This document shows, piece by piece, positions 1-11,530 of a stretch of DNA of 64,000 nucleotides. The DNA is from Pomphorhynchus laevis. Lineage: Eukaryota; Acanthocephala; Palaeacanthocephala; Echinorhynchida; Pomphorhynchidae. The first letter of the stretch is position 1, and the number at the start of each line of letters is the position of its first letter. The stretch is taken from the NCBI GenBank assembly GCA_012934845.2, contig WNNJ02000329.1, positions 62,001-126,000 of the forward strand, written 5' to 3'. A model generated the notes under the pieces. It had not been told where the DNA came from, ran no database searches, and saw nothing but the letters and a program-made list of their open reading frames with translations. The position numbers were made by a program, and so were the translations under genes.

Positions 1-59
1 AATATGTGTACAATAAATGTACACAGTCAACGATAATAATATTAATTAATATTAATTAT

Positions 60-492
60 GAATTATTGGAGCTGGAAAAAAGGAGTTAACTTTATTTGAT
101 ATTTCGCTGACCTCTGTTAGCATCTTCAGAAAATTACAATTGTAATTTTCAAGATTGTAATTAAAGATTATAAAGAACAATATTAAATTTATTTAATATT
201 AATAATATTAAAGAACTATATTTAATATTAATAATGTTAAAGAATAATATTAATAAATATTATATTAATATTAAATAATATTAAAGAATTATATTAAATT
301 TAAGATTACTTAAAGCAGATTTTATCTCTGACGACAACAGCACCTGCTCAAAGAAAAAGGCCGCGAACGATTCAAAAAATTATATAAACATGTACATTTT
401 TAAAATGCATTGTAATTTTCTGAAGGTGATAACAGAGGTAACGAAATATCAAATAAAAGTTCCAATTTTTTAATCCAGCTGTAATAATTCTT
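60..492. repeat. Fold-back element with ~90-bp inverted ends
   Basis: The left end (about 60-155) and the right end (about 405-492) are inverted copies of each other, each carrying the block CTGAAG...CGAAATATC and a run resembling CCAGCTSTAATAATT. The middle is AT-rich with repeated AATATTAA words and no coding capacity. Single ends of the same family recur at 20630-20730, 50640-50720 and 63605-63650. It looks like a non-autonomous fold-back unit or two opposed tails of a retroelement; the outer ends lack an obvious target-site duplication. Confidence 0.6.
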
Positions 493-2900
493 TATCAATA
501 ATGGATTATTATCAACTATTTACAAAAAGGTCCACCAATACTGAAATGTAGCGTACTACTATTGACTTATAGATAGGATCAAAGTAGAGTGCAGAATAAA
601 ATAGTCATCAAAATTTTAATAGCAATAATGACTGCACGGAAAATTAAAAGTAATATTTTTCAACAAATATTTTGAAATTAAGCATAAAAAGATAAATTAC
701 AATGAAATATAAATTAAAAATAAAAGTATTATTTTGTTTCAAAGTATTTAATTAATTTTTATTCATAAATTCATATTTATATATCTTTAATATACCAAGC
801 GGCTCTACTATAAAGACTTTCCAGATGCGCTACAGTTCTTCCCAATTACTAGTGTATGTACCTCAAGGATTCCCATTCTCTCCAATCATGTACTTAGCCG
901 CCTCCGTTATACTTTTTAAACCTCCTATGCTCGATCAAAATATGGTGATATGATATATACTTAATATTATAATTTATGGTGATATGATATATATTTAATA
1001 TTATAATTTATAGTATATAATTTATTGTTTGTGTCATACATTTAAAATATTTTTTCAAACATAAAATTCCAATAATATCAAGCATTCACTGTAAACAAAA
1101 ACAAATTTATTATTAATAAATTATTACTAATAATTAATAATTATAAATTATAGTTATAACTTAACCTAAATTGAGAAATAAAAAGTACACGTTTATATCT
1201 TTGTTCGTGCTAAAATGTGTTGCTACTTACCATTTAATTTATATTTTAAGTTTATTTTTGATATATTTAAATTATTTTACAATTTAAACTAATTGATGAT
1301 AACATATTTATGCTTGAAAGTTGAATTTAACGTAGTATATTTGCTAATGTGTATAGAATTTTAAGTCAATTTCGAAACACTACAGACACCATTTTGTATT
1401 CGAAAAACGTTGATTAAAATGAAATAAAATTTAAGAATTCTAACTTTATCAACTTTTATATTGATAAAAAAGTAAGTAAAAATATCAACATATAATATAT
1501 GATGATAGCTCTATTAGATAACACATTTGATCAAATATTATATTTATATATAGGAATACATAACTGAATATTATATTGATATGTAAATATTGTATTAAAT
1601 ATTTTAGTATGTAATAAAAAGTAAAAATATATTTATATATTTATAGTATATTTATAATTATATATTAATTAATATTTAATTATTTAATTTTTATTAATTT
1701 TAAATACATTTATTAATTCAAAATTATTGTTACTCCTATCTAGCATAAGTATCTATAAGTATCAAAATAACGATGAATTAATGAATTAATTAGTTAATAA
1801 CGATTATGATAAATAACGAAGAGAAAAAAGAAATAGCAAAGAGCAACTTTTATGTAAAAACAAATTCACGTGCATAATAGATTCTGTAATTATATGTAAA
1901 AGTTTTAAACGAAATTCTCTCATTCTCATGATTCATATACGAGTAAGTGATTAAAATATTTATAAAGGTAAGGCTACCGGATGCTATCTATTACAGGGCA
2001 TTTATCGACCTCACATATATTAAGCTTGCAATGCAATCCACTGCATTTGCATCCAACAGTCAATTTTAATAATCGCAATGATAAATGGCATATCCGACGC
2101 ACCAAGTTACCATCGATTCGAAATATTCCCAATTCGTACTAAAAAGGAGGTTGTATCTCGTCAGCATGTTTCCCTTATAAATTGATGACCGGTAGTATTC
2201 TTTGAAAATTAAAAGGTGTAGTTACACACACTTTCCCTGTACAGGTCTCTCTAGCCTTAGCTAAAATATTGATGAAGTACGAACGGATTTGCATCAGCCT
2301 GTTGTAAGAATAGCGCCATGCCACCTGTATATTAAAGTGACCGACTATTGAATAGAGTATATAAAAACATCGTAACAGCGGGCTTTTTGTACAATTGTTT
2401 GTACCTGTGTGTCATTTTAAGATCATGCTGCGGCGTTGGGATATTTGTGCTAACGAATGCTTATTGTGCTTTTGTATTTTTGATTTATGGATAAATCTTG
2501 TGCTTTGACTTATCTTTTCAATTATTTTTGTCAATTTTTCTATAATATCAAAGATCAGGCAATTAAATTTACCAATTAAATTTAATAAAATTTTACAAAC
2601 TAACAATAGGGAGTACAAAATTTAAAAGAAACTAATTTAACTTACAATTTAATATAATTAATTTATCTAAATTAGACGATTGTATGATCAGTCTAACACT
2701 TTACATTTTAAATATGTAATTATTTTTAATTATTTTCAATTATCTACAGTTCTACAAAATTTCAATTCCTTTTGGACAGTCGAGTTTAATTTAATATGTA
2801 AAGTCAATAGGTTGTAGACGCAATCTTTATTTACAAAAGCAAAATTTGAGAGGTCACATTTGTTAATTGCATCATTTATTAAAATTACATTCTGACCGAT
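493..2900. other. AT-rich stretch without recognised genes
   Basis: Mostly simple AT-rich DNA. A fragment at 520-560 resembles the end of the MITE at 10368-10792 (shared words CCAATACTG and GTAGCGTAC or AAGCGTAC). About 1970-2450 is more complex than its surroundings but contains only short open frames with no domain I recognise. Confidence 0.6.
2359..2367 (+). promoter_or_regulatory. Possible TATA box
   Basis: TATATAAAA sits in a 480-bp stretch that is less AT-simple than its flanks. A 27-codon open frame starts about 65 bp downstream (ATG at 2425). In DNA this AT-rich the motif is expected by chance, so this is only a candidate; no downstream gene supports it. Confidence 0.15.
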
Positions 2901-2925
2901 GTCATTAAAATATCGATATATAGTC

Positions 2926-3560
2926 CATATTTGCTGCTAAAAAGCTGGACTTCGATCATTAACTCCATAAGTTTAATGTATCACTCCGAGACGCAAGTTT
3001 AACAAATATATATGACACAGAAAACGGAAATAATACAAATCGTCTTGCTATCTGAAAAATATGCCATTAATCAACAACACTTATGCCATTAATTATCGAC
3101 ATTTGCTCATTAATTAATGACCAAATGTTGTTGAGTTATATACAAATAAAAAGACACTAGCAATTCCTCACGCTGCTAGAAGAAGCACGAGTGCACGACG
3201 CTTATTTACTAGCTTGTTGCGTGTGTGGACCTCCTAGTAATTCTCTAAATAAGACGAATGTATATCCGTTGATTACGAGGGCGCTGAATTTCTCGCAGGA
3301 TTTCTAATATAATGCATTTTCTGTAAATTGCTGGCGATGAAAATCGCTTGAGACTGCGGTTCAGGTGCCAAAGCCGGCTACGATTGATTTTTAATCCATA
3401 TTTGCTGCTATATAACTGGACTTCGATCATCAGCTCCATCAGTCCAATGTATCATTCCGCGACGCTCCTAACAACTCAGCAGTCATCGTCAGTCGGCGCT
3501 TTTCGACTGCTTTAGTGATAACTGTAAAGGCACCAGCAATTCCTCACGATCTAGACAAAA
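2926..3560. repeat. Two related direct copies of an unnamed repeat
   Basis: The block around 2926-3000 (ATATTTGCTGCTA, CTGGACTTCGATCAT, CCGAGACGC) reappears diverged at 3394-3460 (CCGCGACGC). The word AGCAATTCCTCACG occurs at about 3160 and 3532. The spacing is roughly 370-470 bp. No protein similarity is recognised in either copy. Confidence 0.5.
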
Positions 3561-3870
3561 CTAAGGTACATAAAGCATTTTTATTGAAATTTTTACTGGT
3601 AAGCGGTTAGGAGCCTCTCGGAATGATACATTAAACGGATGAATATCAAAATTCGGATTTAAGCAATAAATATTGATTAACAATCAGTTGTATTTAACTT
3701 TGGCTCCTGTACCGCGTTGTCAAGTGATTTTTTGCACCTACAATTTATAGAAAAATGCATTTTATTTGGAATCCTGCGAGAAATCCAGTCCCTTTGTAAT
3801 CAACGGATACGCATTTAAACATATATACTCAATGTCGTTGATACGCAATCAACACATTGAGTATATATAT
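3249..3870. repeat. Inverted repeat, arms ~215 bp, plus terminal hairpin
   Basis: The left arm (about 3249-3470) and right arm (about 3606-3815) are diverged reverse complements, sharing blocks such as ATCCGTTGATTAC, TTTCTCGCAGGATT and AATGTATCATTCCG. A separate near-perfect hairpin with arms ATATACTCAATG lies just outside the right arm (about 3823-3868). The architecture is a fold-back or palindromic non-autonomous DNA element. The open frame across the left arm (3245-3439, minus) is a by-product of the arm, not a gene. Confidence 0.6.
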
Positions 3871-3956
3871 CACGTATGTGTGAAATGAAACAACGTCCAG
3901 GATTCCGAATGGAATTAATGATATTTGATGATATTTAATGATATTTAATGATATTT

Positions 3957-4498
3957 GATGTTGTTGCAGATTGAAACTGGATTCGATCTACGAACTACAA
4001 GCCTTATGTCACATCTCGACTGTGACTTTAGCATTATAGTTGATGAATCACCTGGCAACACTCATCAGAAGAATGAAGTACCCACTGGTCGTTTCGGTTG
4101 CCTGTGTGACCGTAAAAGAAAGCGTTTCCGATACGTTGCTTAATTGACTGAGGCTTTCGGTTTCAAAAGCCTCAGATAAAAATGAGGCATTTGAGATCAA
4201 GTAGATAAGTATGGTTTGTGCAGACAATCTTATATACATCAGCATAAGTTTATGCTGATGTATATAAGAATGGTCTGCACAGCAAATGTTCTGGTTAGAG
4301 AACGAAAACCTCAGACATTTAAGCAATGCGTCTGAAATGCCTTCTTATACTGTCATACAGGTAACCGAAACTATTAACGGGTACTTCATTAGTGGGTGTT
4401 GCAATATACTCCATCACTACGGTGCTATAGTGGTCGTCTAGAAGTGACATCGATCCTGCAGTTAGTAGATCGAAGTCAGTTTCAATCAGCAACAACAT
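3957..4498. mobile_element. Palindromic MITE, ~540 bp
   Basis: The whole unit folds on itself. The ends begin with TGTTGTTGC..GATTGAAAC and its inverse, and the arms stay alignable up to a central perfect palindrome at 4229-4268 (19-bp arms, 2-nt spacer). An (ATGATATTTRATG)-type short tandem run sits at 3918-3957 on the left. Open frames on both strands arise from the palindrome and have no recognisable domain. A fragment of the same family is at 7149-7215. Confidence 0.7.
4229..4268. repeat. Perfect 40-bp palindrome, centre of the MITE
   Basis: Arms of 19 nt (CTTATATACATCAGCATAA and its complement) flank a 2-nt spacer. Outside them the pairing resumes after small mismatches with GTGCAGAC/GTCTGCAC, so the full hairpin is longer. 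Confidence 0.85.
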
Positions 4499-6138
4499 TA
4501 ACTATATTTATGCAAAAAATACAATTTTATAGAAATATTTTGTTCAAATAAGCAATAGATTATTTATCTAATTAATAAACAATTGTATATTAAATAAATA
4601 ATTGAGCTTTATATTGATTTTACATTTTGATGATATTTATTCCTCGCGAGTTCGATCGAATATGCAAATGAAACAAAAAATACATCATTTGTTTCCAATA
4701 ATTTGTAACAAATAGACATCATAATAAATTATTATACGACATATCTTTTTGTCAATAAACGGTTAACGAAACAACAACATCTGTATAAATAAGAAATTTA
4801 ATATGAAAAATTATTTATTTAAAATTATTTCTTTATTAAAGAAATTAAATCCATTAAATTGAAATATTTATTAGTGTTTTGTGAAATCAGTGTTAGTCAC
4901 ATTAATTATTGATTGTATAGCTATAATTTTCGTTAGAACGCAATTTTTGCATGGATTATATAAAATATTTTATCATGAGCTTTTTTTCATTACTGAATAC
5001 ATGTTTTGTCATTAAACATTTACTTCACGATATAGTTTTTTTTACTGATATGGTTTTATAATTGATTTAAAAGCATAGATGAAAGTTACACATCATAAAA
5101 GAAATATGTAAATAACGTGTTTCTCTGAAAGTGAATATATTATTTTTAAAAATTCAAAAACATTTTAATACATGCATGAATTCTTCCGTATTCAAACTTG
5201 GCGCATATTCAATTTATGACGTTTTTATATATGGCGAGTTATAAAGCAAGCAAAGCAATTACCTGTAAATGGCTAAGCAAAGCGATTTACATGTAATTTA
5301 AAGAATTCAGAACTGTAAGTTTTAAAATCAATGTCACTAGTTTGTGAATATATGACATCAATTAGTAACAAAATTCGCCTTTAAAATTCGTTATAATACA
5401 TTAAAATACAACACATTAATATGAAATTAATTAAAATTAATCATTAAAAGTCATTTAAATTAATTTTAATTTAAAAGCAAATTAGAACAATTTCATGTGA
5501 TAAGAAATTTTTTCTAATTTTTATTTATTTCAGGACACATTTGAAATATAAATCCTGAATTTATGAAAACTAAAATAAAAAGGCAAATGTTCAAAGCATA
5601 TCAATATCTCAAATGTACATCAACCTGTAAAATTTAAGTTATGTGATAAATCATCTTTTATTGGAATTTTAGTCATATGATGATTGTGGCAATTATCACC
5701 AAAATATTGCCATTTCATAAAATGCATATGTTCTCAGAATCGAAAAAAAACAATATTTATCGCATATTCCAAGGCACGTAATATAAATACTTACAAAAGT
5801 ATTGGATTCATGTGTATAATGACTACGCATTAATTCTAATGGGCATCAACTTGAGCATTTTAAAAAGGCAAGTTTGGTCATTAAAAGCAAATAACCGTAT
5901 GACAATGACATGACACAATAAATATTTAAAGTTATCAATGTAGATTTCGCAATGAACGGCATTTTTGGAACCTCTTATTAAACCTTCAATATATCAGGAA
6001 AAGCTAATTTGCTTAATTGAAAGTCAATGCAGTTCAAGAATTGCCAGCAACAATATGTTGCTGGCAATTGATGCACAATTTATTAATATTTAATTTCTGG
6101 ATAATTAATTACTTTATATAAAAATAACTTTATAATTA
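4499..6138. other. AT-rich stretch, no genes seen
   Basis: No recognisable coding, RNA gene or repeat family apart from the small palindrome at 6039-6069. Confidence 0.6.
6039..6069. repeat. Perfect short palindrome
   Basis: AATTGCCAGCAACA and its exact complement are separated by ATA. It is an isolated hairpin with no adjacent gene for which it could act as a terminator. Confidence 0.8.
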
Positions 6139-6420
6139 TTAAATTTTCATTGTGTTTATGTTTTTACGGTCGTCGAATGTTGTGGAAAAGTCAAGAAAAA
6201 GTAAAATAGCGCTGAGTATCGTTTTTGTGGCAGAACCGATGTACTTCACCAACTGCTGAATATACCGAGCGTCCACTAGCGAATTCATGAAATCAGTACG
6301 TCCGACTAAATTGTTGCGTATTTTACGAGCAAACGCCTTTTGTAAATAGCGATGAGGGAGTATTGATTCGAAATTAGCCAAAGTTTTCGTAAATGGAGAT
6401 GGACATTAGAAAGTTGCCTA
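6139..6420 (-). mobile_element. LINE reverse-transcriptase remnant
   Basis: An 80-codon minus-strand frame (6381-6139) reads ...RTDFMNSLVDARYIQQLV...AILLFLDFSTTFDD. This has the order of a LINE RT: the loop that precedes motif A, then motif A itself as FLDFSTTFD (LINE consensus close to FxDFxKAFD). The homology is too short to assign a clade. The finger and palm motifs on either side are not recognisable, so this is an old broken fragment. It could be chance similarity; the motif A block is the main support. Confidence 0.45.
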
Positions 6421-7148
6421 AAAATGCCCTCTCGATAATCGAAGGGACCTTCGACGAGAGAAACTTTTTGGAATTTCACATTAGTTTCAGAATTTTAATG
6501 ATTTACACAGGAAAATAGAAACCAATTATCAATTCTGATAATTAATTTTAATAATAGTTCTCCACTGAAATCTCCATGTTTTAAAAAGCTGTTAAAATAA
6601 GTTGCTTCATGTATCAAAAAAAACAGATGCTCAAAATAAACCTTTTATGGTCATTGAGAATAGAAAAATGTATTTTGTTGAGTGTACACTTAAGATAATG
6701 AATAAGTGTATGTAATCAAACTAACGAATTTAGCCTTTTGCGTAATATCTCAATTGCTACGTTATTTAGCTTTTGAAAAATTAACATCTGAATAAGGCTC
6801 GCATAATAACACTCACTCATTTTAACAGTTTTGAATAAAAAGCATTTTTCAATACGGTTGAATATCAATTCTCATTATAGACCAATTGTATACGTCATTA
6901 CAGTTACGAATTAAAATATATAAGACCGGTATGAAAGTATCTTTCAATGAAAACCAAAGCAGATTCGAACTAACGTTTTATTATGTAATAATGGCCTGAC
7001 AAATTATAGAAATTATCTTTATTAGTATCTTTATAGAAACTAATAAAGATACGAAAATACTATATTATGAAAATATCTTATAAAATAGCAACGTATTTTA
7101 CCATCAAACGAATTTTTATCGTATCAACGTATTTTACTGTTGCATAGA
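6421..7148. other. AT-rich stretch, no genes seen
   Basis: Contains only a small hairpin near 7015-7050 (arms CTTTATTAGT). Nothing else is recognised. Confidence 0.55.
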
Positions 7149-7215
7149 CAACATAAACGACCAGTGGGTACTTCATTCTATCGATGAGTGTTGCCAGATA
7201 CTCCATCACTAAGGT
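7149..7215 (-). mobile_element. Fragment of the 3957-4498 MITE family
   Basis: On the minus strand this stretch carries GATGGAGTAT, CAACACTCAT, GAATGAAGTACCCACTGG and CGTTTAT in the same order as the arms of the palindromic MITE. Only about 65 bp survive. Confidence 0.65.
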
Positions 7216-7339
7216 AATAAATTAAAATGTAATTTATATTAGAGTCGGGATAAGTTTAATCACATCGCAATTACTCACTGCTCAGCGAATATTGTAAAAA
7301 ATAAACGTGGCTGACATTGTCTAAGCTCTGGTTTTGAAA

Positions 7340-7695
7340 AAATATTCAAAGCTCTTGTTAAATACGTAACCCGTTTATAGATTAGGAACGAATTAAAAAT
7401 ACTGTTTCGTTATAGTTCTGGTTAAAGCTCTGGCTAATAAAATATTCCAATGTTCGAAAAACATTGGAAAAAATAAATGTTCATAACTCTTGTTAAATAC
7501 GTAACCCGTTTATAGATTAGGAACGAATTTGAAAATACTGTGGGTTTCGTTATAGCTCTGGTTAAAGCTCTGGCTAATGAAATATTCCAATGTTCAAAAA
7601 ACATTGGAAAAAATAAATGTTCAAAGCTCTTGTTGAATACGTAACCTGTTTATAGATTAGGAACGAATTAAAAATACTGTTTCGTTATAGTGATA
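7340..7695. repeat. Tandem repeat, period ~135-140 bp, ~2.6 copies
   Basis: The block CTCTTGTTAAATACGTAACC recurs at 7352, 7487 and 7627 with surrounding sequence nearly unchanged. Each full unit includes a small inverted word CCAATGTT/AACATTGG. No coding potential. Confidence 0.85.
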
Positions 7696-8426
7696 ATAAC
7701 ATGAAGGTCGCTTATCAATTATTACCGTTTTAAAGAAATCAACAGTAAAGCGTTTTGTGAAGTTTATTTTGTCCGCATTGGCAAATAATTAAAATAATCA
7801 GTTAGCCTAATAATGAAATACATTGTTCATATAAACATGGAAAGTTTATAATCACAAATGCTAATTGCAAAACGACTGTTAACTAATACAGTCTCAGCGG
7901 GATATCGAAACAAATAAATGTAATTGCATGTTCATCGAAACACTTTTAAGTAGTGACACGGATATAATGTATTAGATAGAAAAGAAAGTTCAAATGCAAA
8001 CGGTAATTATAAATCAATGAAAGTTGTGCGAAAAAAATAATTTAATCACACATTGGTCAGCAAAAATAAAGGCGGCAAGATAATGTCAAAGTGTTAAATA
8101 GCCAAAGAAACAACAGGAAGATCGACCAACATGATAAGAATAAGAAAAAAGACTAAAAAGACGAATTTTATAAACACATTACCTCAATCACATATTATTT
8201 TAGATATATTATTAGAACATTTAATATTTTATTCATATTCATATGCCCGAATTTCAGCCGTCTAGGAGACTATCTTTGCATCTAACATTATATGTATTTG
8301 ACGAGTCATTATTATGGCTTAATTGATTCATTACGTTTTTTAATAAGCAATCGTTTTATTTCTCATCTACTGCAACTATGTATAAATAAATAACTGATTT
8401 GATTTTTAATCATTTAAAATTTAAAC
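7696..8426. other. No genes seen
   Basis: AT-rich, no recognised feature. Confidence 0.55.
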
Positions 8427-8655
8427 TAATCACATCTTGGCTGTTACCCCGAGAATCAAATAGACAAAATAACTTAGTAAATGTTGGACAATGCAATTGG
8501 TCCCGTCATACAAAACTTAGAAATGACAAAAAACTTTTGAAAATGGCTTTTAGACAACTCGAAAAAGTGTTTTCTGAAGAGGCCAATTACATTGGCAAGA
8601 ATTTATCAATAAAATATTTTTTTTGATTCTCGGGATAAAAGCCAAGATTATTAGT
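8427..8655. mobile_element. Small palindromic MITE, ~230 bp
   Basis: The terminal blocks at about 8427-8461 and 8620-8655 are inverted (ACCCCGAGAATCAAA at the left, TTTGATTCTCGGGAT at the right). Inner blocks CAATGCAATTGG and CCAATTACATTG also pair. The 75-codon open frame inside is a consequence of the repeat and shows no domain. Confidence 0.65.
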
Positions 8656-9732
8656 AAATATAAAAAATAGAAACATTAATTATTAGCCATCCACTAATCT
8701 TAGTGATTAGTGATTAATGATAATGGTTAGAGAAAAATAACGAAATTACCCATTTAATAAGGAAAAAATTTAATTCTAATTTAGAACATATTACAATTAT
8801 TAATTATTAAAATTACATAAAATTCATTTAATTATATAACGATTTAATGTTAGTGTACTATATTTAATGTCAAAACCAGAAACTGTACTCAATTCATAAT
8901 TATTTATCAAACTATTGTGTTTAGAATTAAAATTATTAACAAATAAAATCACTAAAATTCATTAGGCTTTTAGTTTGTATGGAGAAATTTTAAATTTCAG
9001 GTTGGTGTTTTTCTAATGATTTTATAAAGCTACTTTTGTGTAAATCACATTTGGGCAACCGGCGGCTCGCGGGCCGGATCGGGCCAGTCGAGCATTTTCT
9101 ATCCTGCCCGTCACAAGATTTTGAAGCTGATATATACGGATAGGTCAAGTATGTCACTCGATGAAATTAGATGATTTAATAATTTAACGAGATTAATAAT
9201 TTATTAGATAATGAATAGATTATAAAAAATATTTATATTCAAACAATCACTGATGGTTGTTGAATTTACACATCATTGAGTTTTGCATTATTGACAAAAC
9301 TCAAATAAATATGAGCTTTAAACACTGAATTTCAAATATTTTTGAAGTGGAGTGTTTTTCATCATAAAGCATGACAGAAGACTTGAAAATCTTAAATTAT
9401 GTTGATATAAGAAAACTGATTTGGTTGAAATAAAAACACAAAGTATCGATTTTAATCCGATTATGTAAAAGTATTGCGGATAATAAAATATCACACCGTT
9501 GTTTTCAAATGTCACTGGATTTGATTTAAACACATTAATTTTAAAAATTTGAAATGGTAGAATCGTAATCAATTATATTTAATTCAGAATAAACAATCGT
9601 TGATATTTGTTTAAATAACATATCAATCATATGATTTATTAATGCTCAATGATCTGTTTTTAGCTAAGAATATGACATTGTTACGATTTAAGTAAGTTAT
9701 AGTCTTTAGCCAAGTGATTTAGCGTCAACTAT
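8656..9732. other. AT-rich stretch with one short GC-rich patch
   Basis: Bases 9055-9115 are GC-rich (GGCGGCTCGCGGGCCGGATC), standing out strongly. The wording resembles the ends of some hAT-type transposon relics, but no terminal repeat partner is visible, so I leave it unassigned. The rest is featureless. Confidence 0.4.
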
Positions 9733-10050
9733 GTAAGTTTTACTTACATTGTTTCTTGTGCTATTTATCTTGTGAAATGACCTTTATTTAGTAATATATT
9801 CATTAACATAATTATATTTAAATTAGATTTACTGTAATATTTATAGTAATTTATCAGTAAATATTTATTTTTACTAATATAACGTAAATATTTAAGTTTT
9901 ACTTGCATTGTTTCTTGTGCTATTTATCTTGTGAAATGACCTATATTTAGTAATATATTCAGTAACATAATTATATTTAAATTAGATTTACTGTAATATT
10001 TATAGTAATTTATCAGTAAATATTTATTTTTACTAATATAACGTAAATAT
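9733..10050. repeat. Tandem duplication, two 159-bp copies
   Basis: The block starting at TTTTACTTACATTGTTTCTT near 9738 is repeated 159 bp later, with only a few substitutions between copies, suggesting a fairly recent duplication. Confidence 0.9.
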
Positions 10051-10367
10051 TTATTTACTTAAATATTTTACATGTATTGACTAATTGACGAATCGAATAA
10101 TAAAACAACAAGTATTGCTCGTTTGTTTACTCGTTATTGTAAATGTGATTTGCTGCTCGTTTCATCGCTCAATAAATTATTTAATATATGGATATAATAA
10201 AATGTATTATAAAAATGTATTTAAATGCATTTAAAAAACATTATTATAAAAATGTATTTTATTATATTACAATAATATATTATTATATATCTTTAATATA
10301 TTACAGTTATCATTGAAATGTTGATAACTATTGTTTTATTCTGCACGTTGCCTTAATCATATTTATA
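10051..10367. other. No genes seen
   Basis: AT-rich filler between a tandem duplication and a MITE. Confidence 0.5.
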
Positions 10368-10792
10368 AGCCAACACCGGCATTCTACATTTCAATATTGA
10401 TGGACCTCATCAGCTATTGATCCAAGACCTACATTTCACGTTTCGGTCTTTTTAATGCTGGCTGACGATCACTCAAATCGTCTGCTTTTATTGGCAATTA
10501 GATTTAAGAAAAGACTTTAGTCTTACATTTTGCACATTTAATTGAAATCATTTCTGATTTCAAATAAAATCAGCGTAAAACCTTTTATTATCAATGCGGA
10601 TCTAATTTTAAATCAGAAATGATTTCAATTAAATTTGCAAAATGCACGATAAAAATATTTCATTCAATCTAATCTTAAATAAAGAAGACGAGTCGAGTGA
10701 TCGTCAGCTAACATTTAAAGGACCGAAACGCGAAACGTAGGTATTGGATCAGTGGCTGATAAGATCAACCAATACTGTAATAAAGCGTACTG
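10368..10792. mobile_element. Palindromic MITE, ~425 bp
   Basis: The outer arms (10368-10480 and 10695-10792) are diverged inverted copies sharing TGATCGTCAGC, GACCGAAACG and the like. An inner pair is perfect over 25 bp: 10536-10560 against 10610-10634. A fragment of the end occurs near 520-560. There is no coding capacity; it would need a transposase supplied elsewhere. Confidence 0.65.
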
Positions 10793-11390
10793 TTGTTAAT
10801 GACAAATGTTAATGTTTTAATGACAGCAATGACAGACGAGTTATCAATTACATTATATTAATAATTGTGTTTTATCTTAATGTATTTCTATATTTAAGCA
10901 TCTTGAGAGTTGTTATGTAAAAATATATTAGGTATCTGCATGCATACCTTCTTCAGTATCAATAGTTTTATTGAGAATTATCTGGTAAATTATTTAATAA
11001 AAAATTATAAAATTTAAATTTTAGTAAATTTTTAATCTGACAGTCAAAATATATCAAAATATAAACAAATTTTCATGAAAATTTTGAAACTCCTAATACA
11101 ATTTACAGTACTTTGTTGCAAAACGAGTTTTCTTAAATATCTTTTAAATTAAAGATATTTATTTAGTTTGACAAAACCTTTAAATTTCAATTCGTTTAAG
11201 AAACAAATAAAATTTAAACAAATTTAAAATGTTTCATGGAAACGTTTGCCATTTATATTGAATTTAAATTTGACATTTAATCAATAAAATTGTTCAATTT
11301 TCTACGAAAGTAAATTAATAAAGGCATTTTGAGCGTTTTATTAAATCGAGTCTTTCATGTACTCAAATTTAGAAAGAGAAAATAGCTTAC
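10793..11390. other. Probable intron sequence downstream of the zfh-1-like exon
   Basis: Follows the splice donor of the minus-strand exon at 11391-11530. AT-rich. The next zfh-1 exon, which should begin with codons for EH.RIHSGEKP, was not found between here and base 1. Confidence 0.45.
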
Positions 11391-11530
11391 CTTTAAGTGA
11401 TGTTTGAATTTAAATGCTTTTGAACACTGAGGGCATTTAAATTTTCTCAAAATGTTATGAGGAATTTGCTGTGGTTGCGGTTCTACTTGCTGTTGGATAT
11501 TGTTTGCTGATAGCGGATCGTTCATCATGA
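11391..11530 (-). CDS. zfh1: Exon of a ZEB/zfh-1 family zinc-finger transcription factor
   Basis: The minus-strand frame ends RKFKCPQCSKAFKFKHHLK, then GTAAGC, a good splice donor, in phase 0 after the lysine codon. The CPxCxKAFKFKHHLK core is the third N-terminal finger of ZEB1/ZEB2 and fly zfh-1, nuclear repressors that bind E-box-like CACCT sites. In that family the next residues are EH.RIHSGEKP, so the two zinc-binding histidines of this finger would lie in the next exon, and the split point fits. Upstream of the finger is a Gln/Pro-rich linker (QQQVEPQPQQIP). The 5' boundary is uncertain: I place the acceptor after CACACAG (start 11530), but the frame stays open to 11609 and other AG sites are possible. 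No other exon of the gene is visible, so introns on both sides are long or leave the window. Codons here are intact, unlike every other protein similarity in the window. Confidence 0.75.

Noticed and set aside
4048-4326. 92-codon minus-strand frame as a gene
   Set aside because: It is produced by the arm of the palindromic MITE.
9055-9115. GC-rich patch as a hAT transposon end
   Set aside because: The wording is suggestive, but no matching inverted end, target duplication or transposase sequence is visible.
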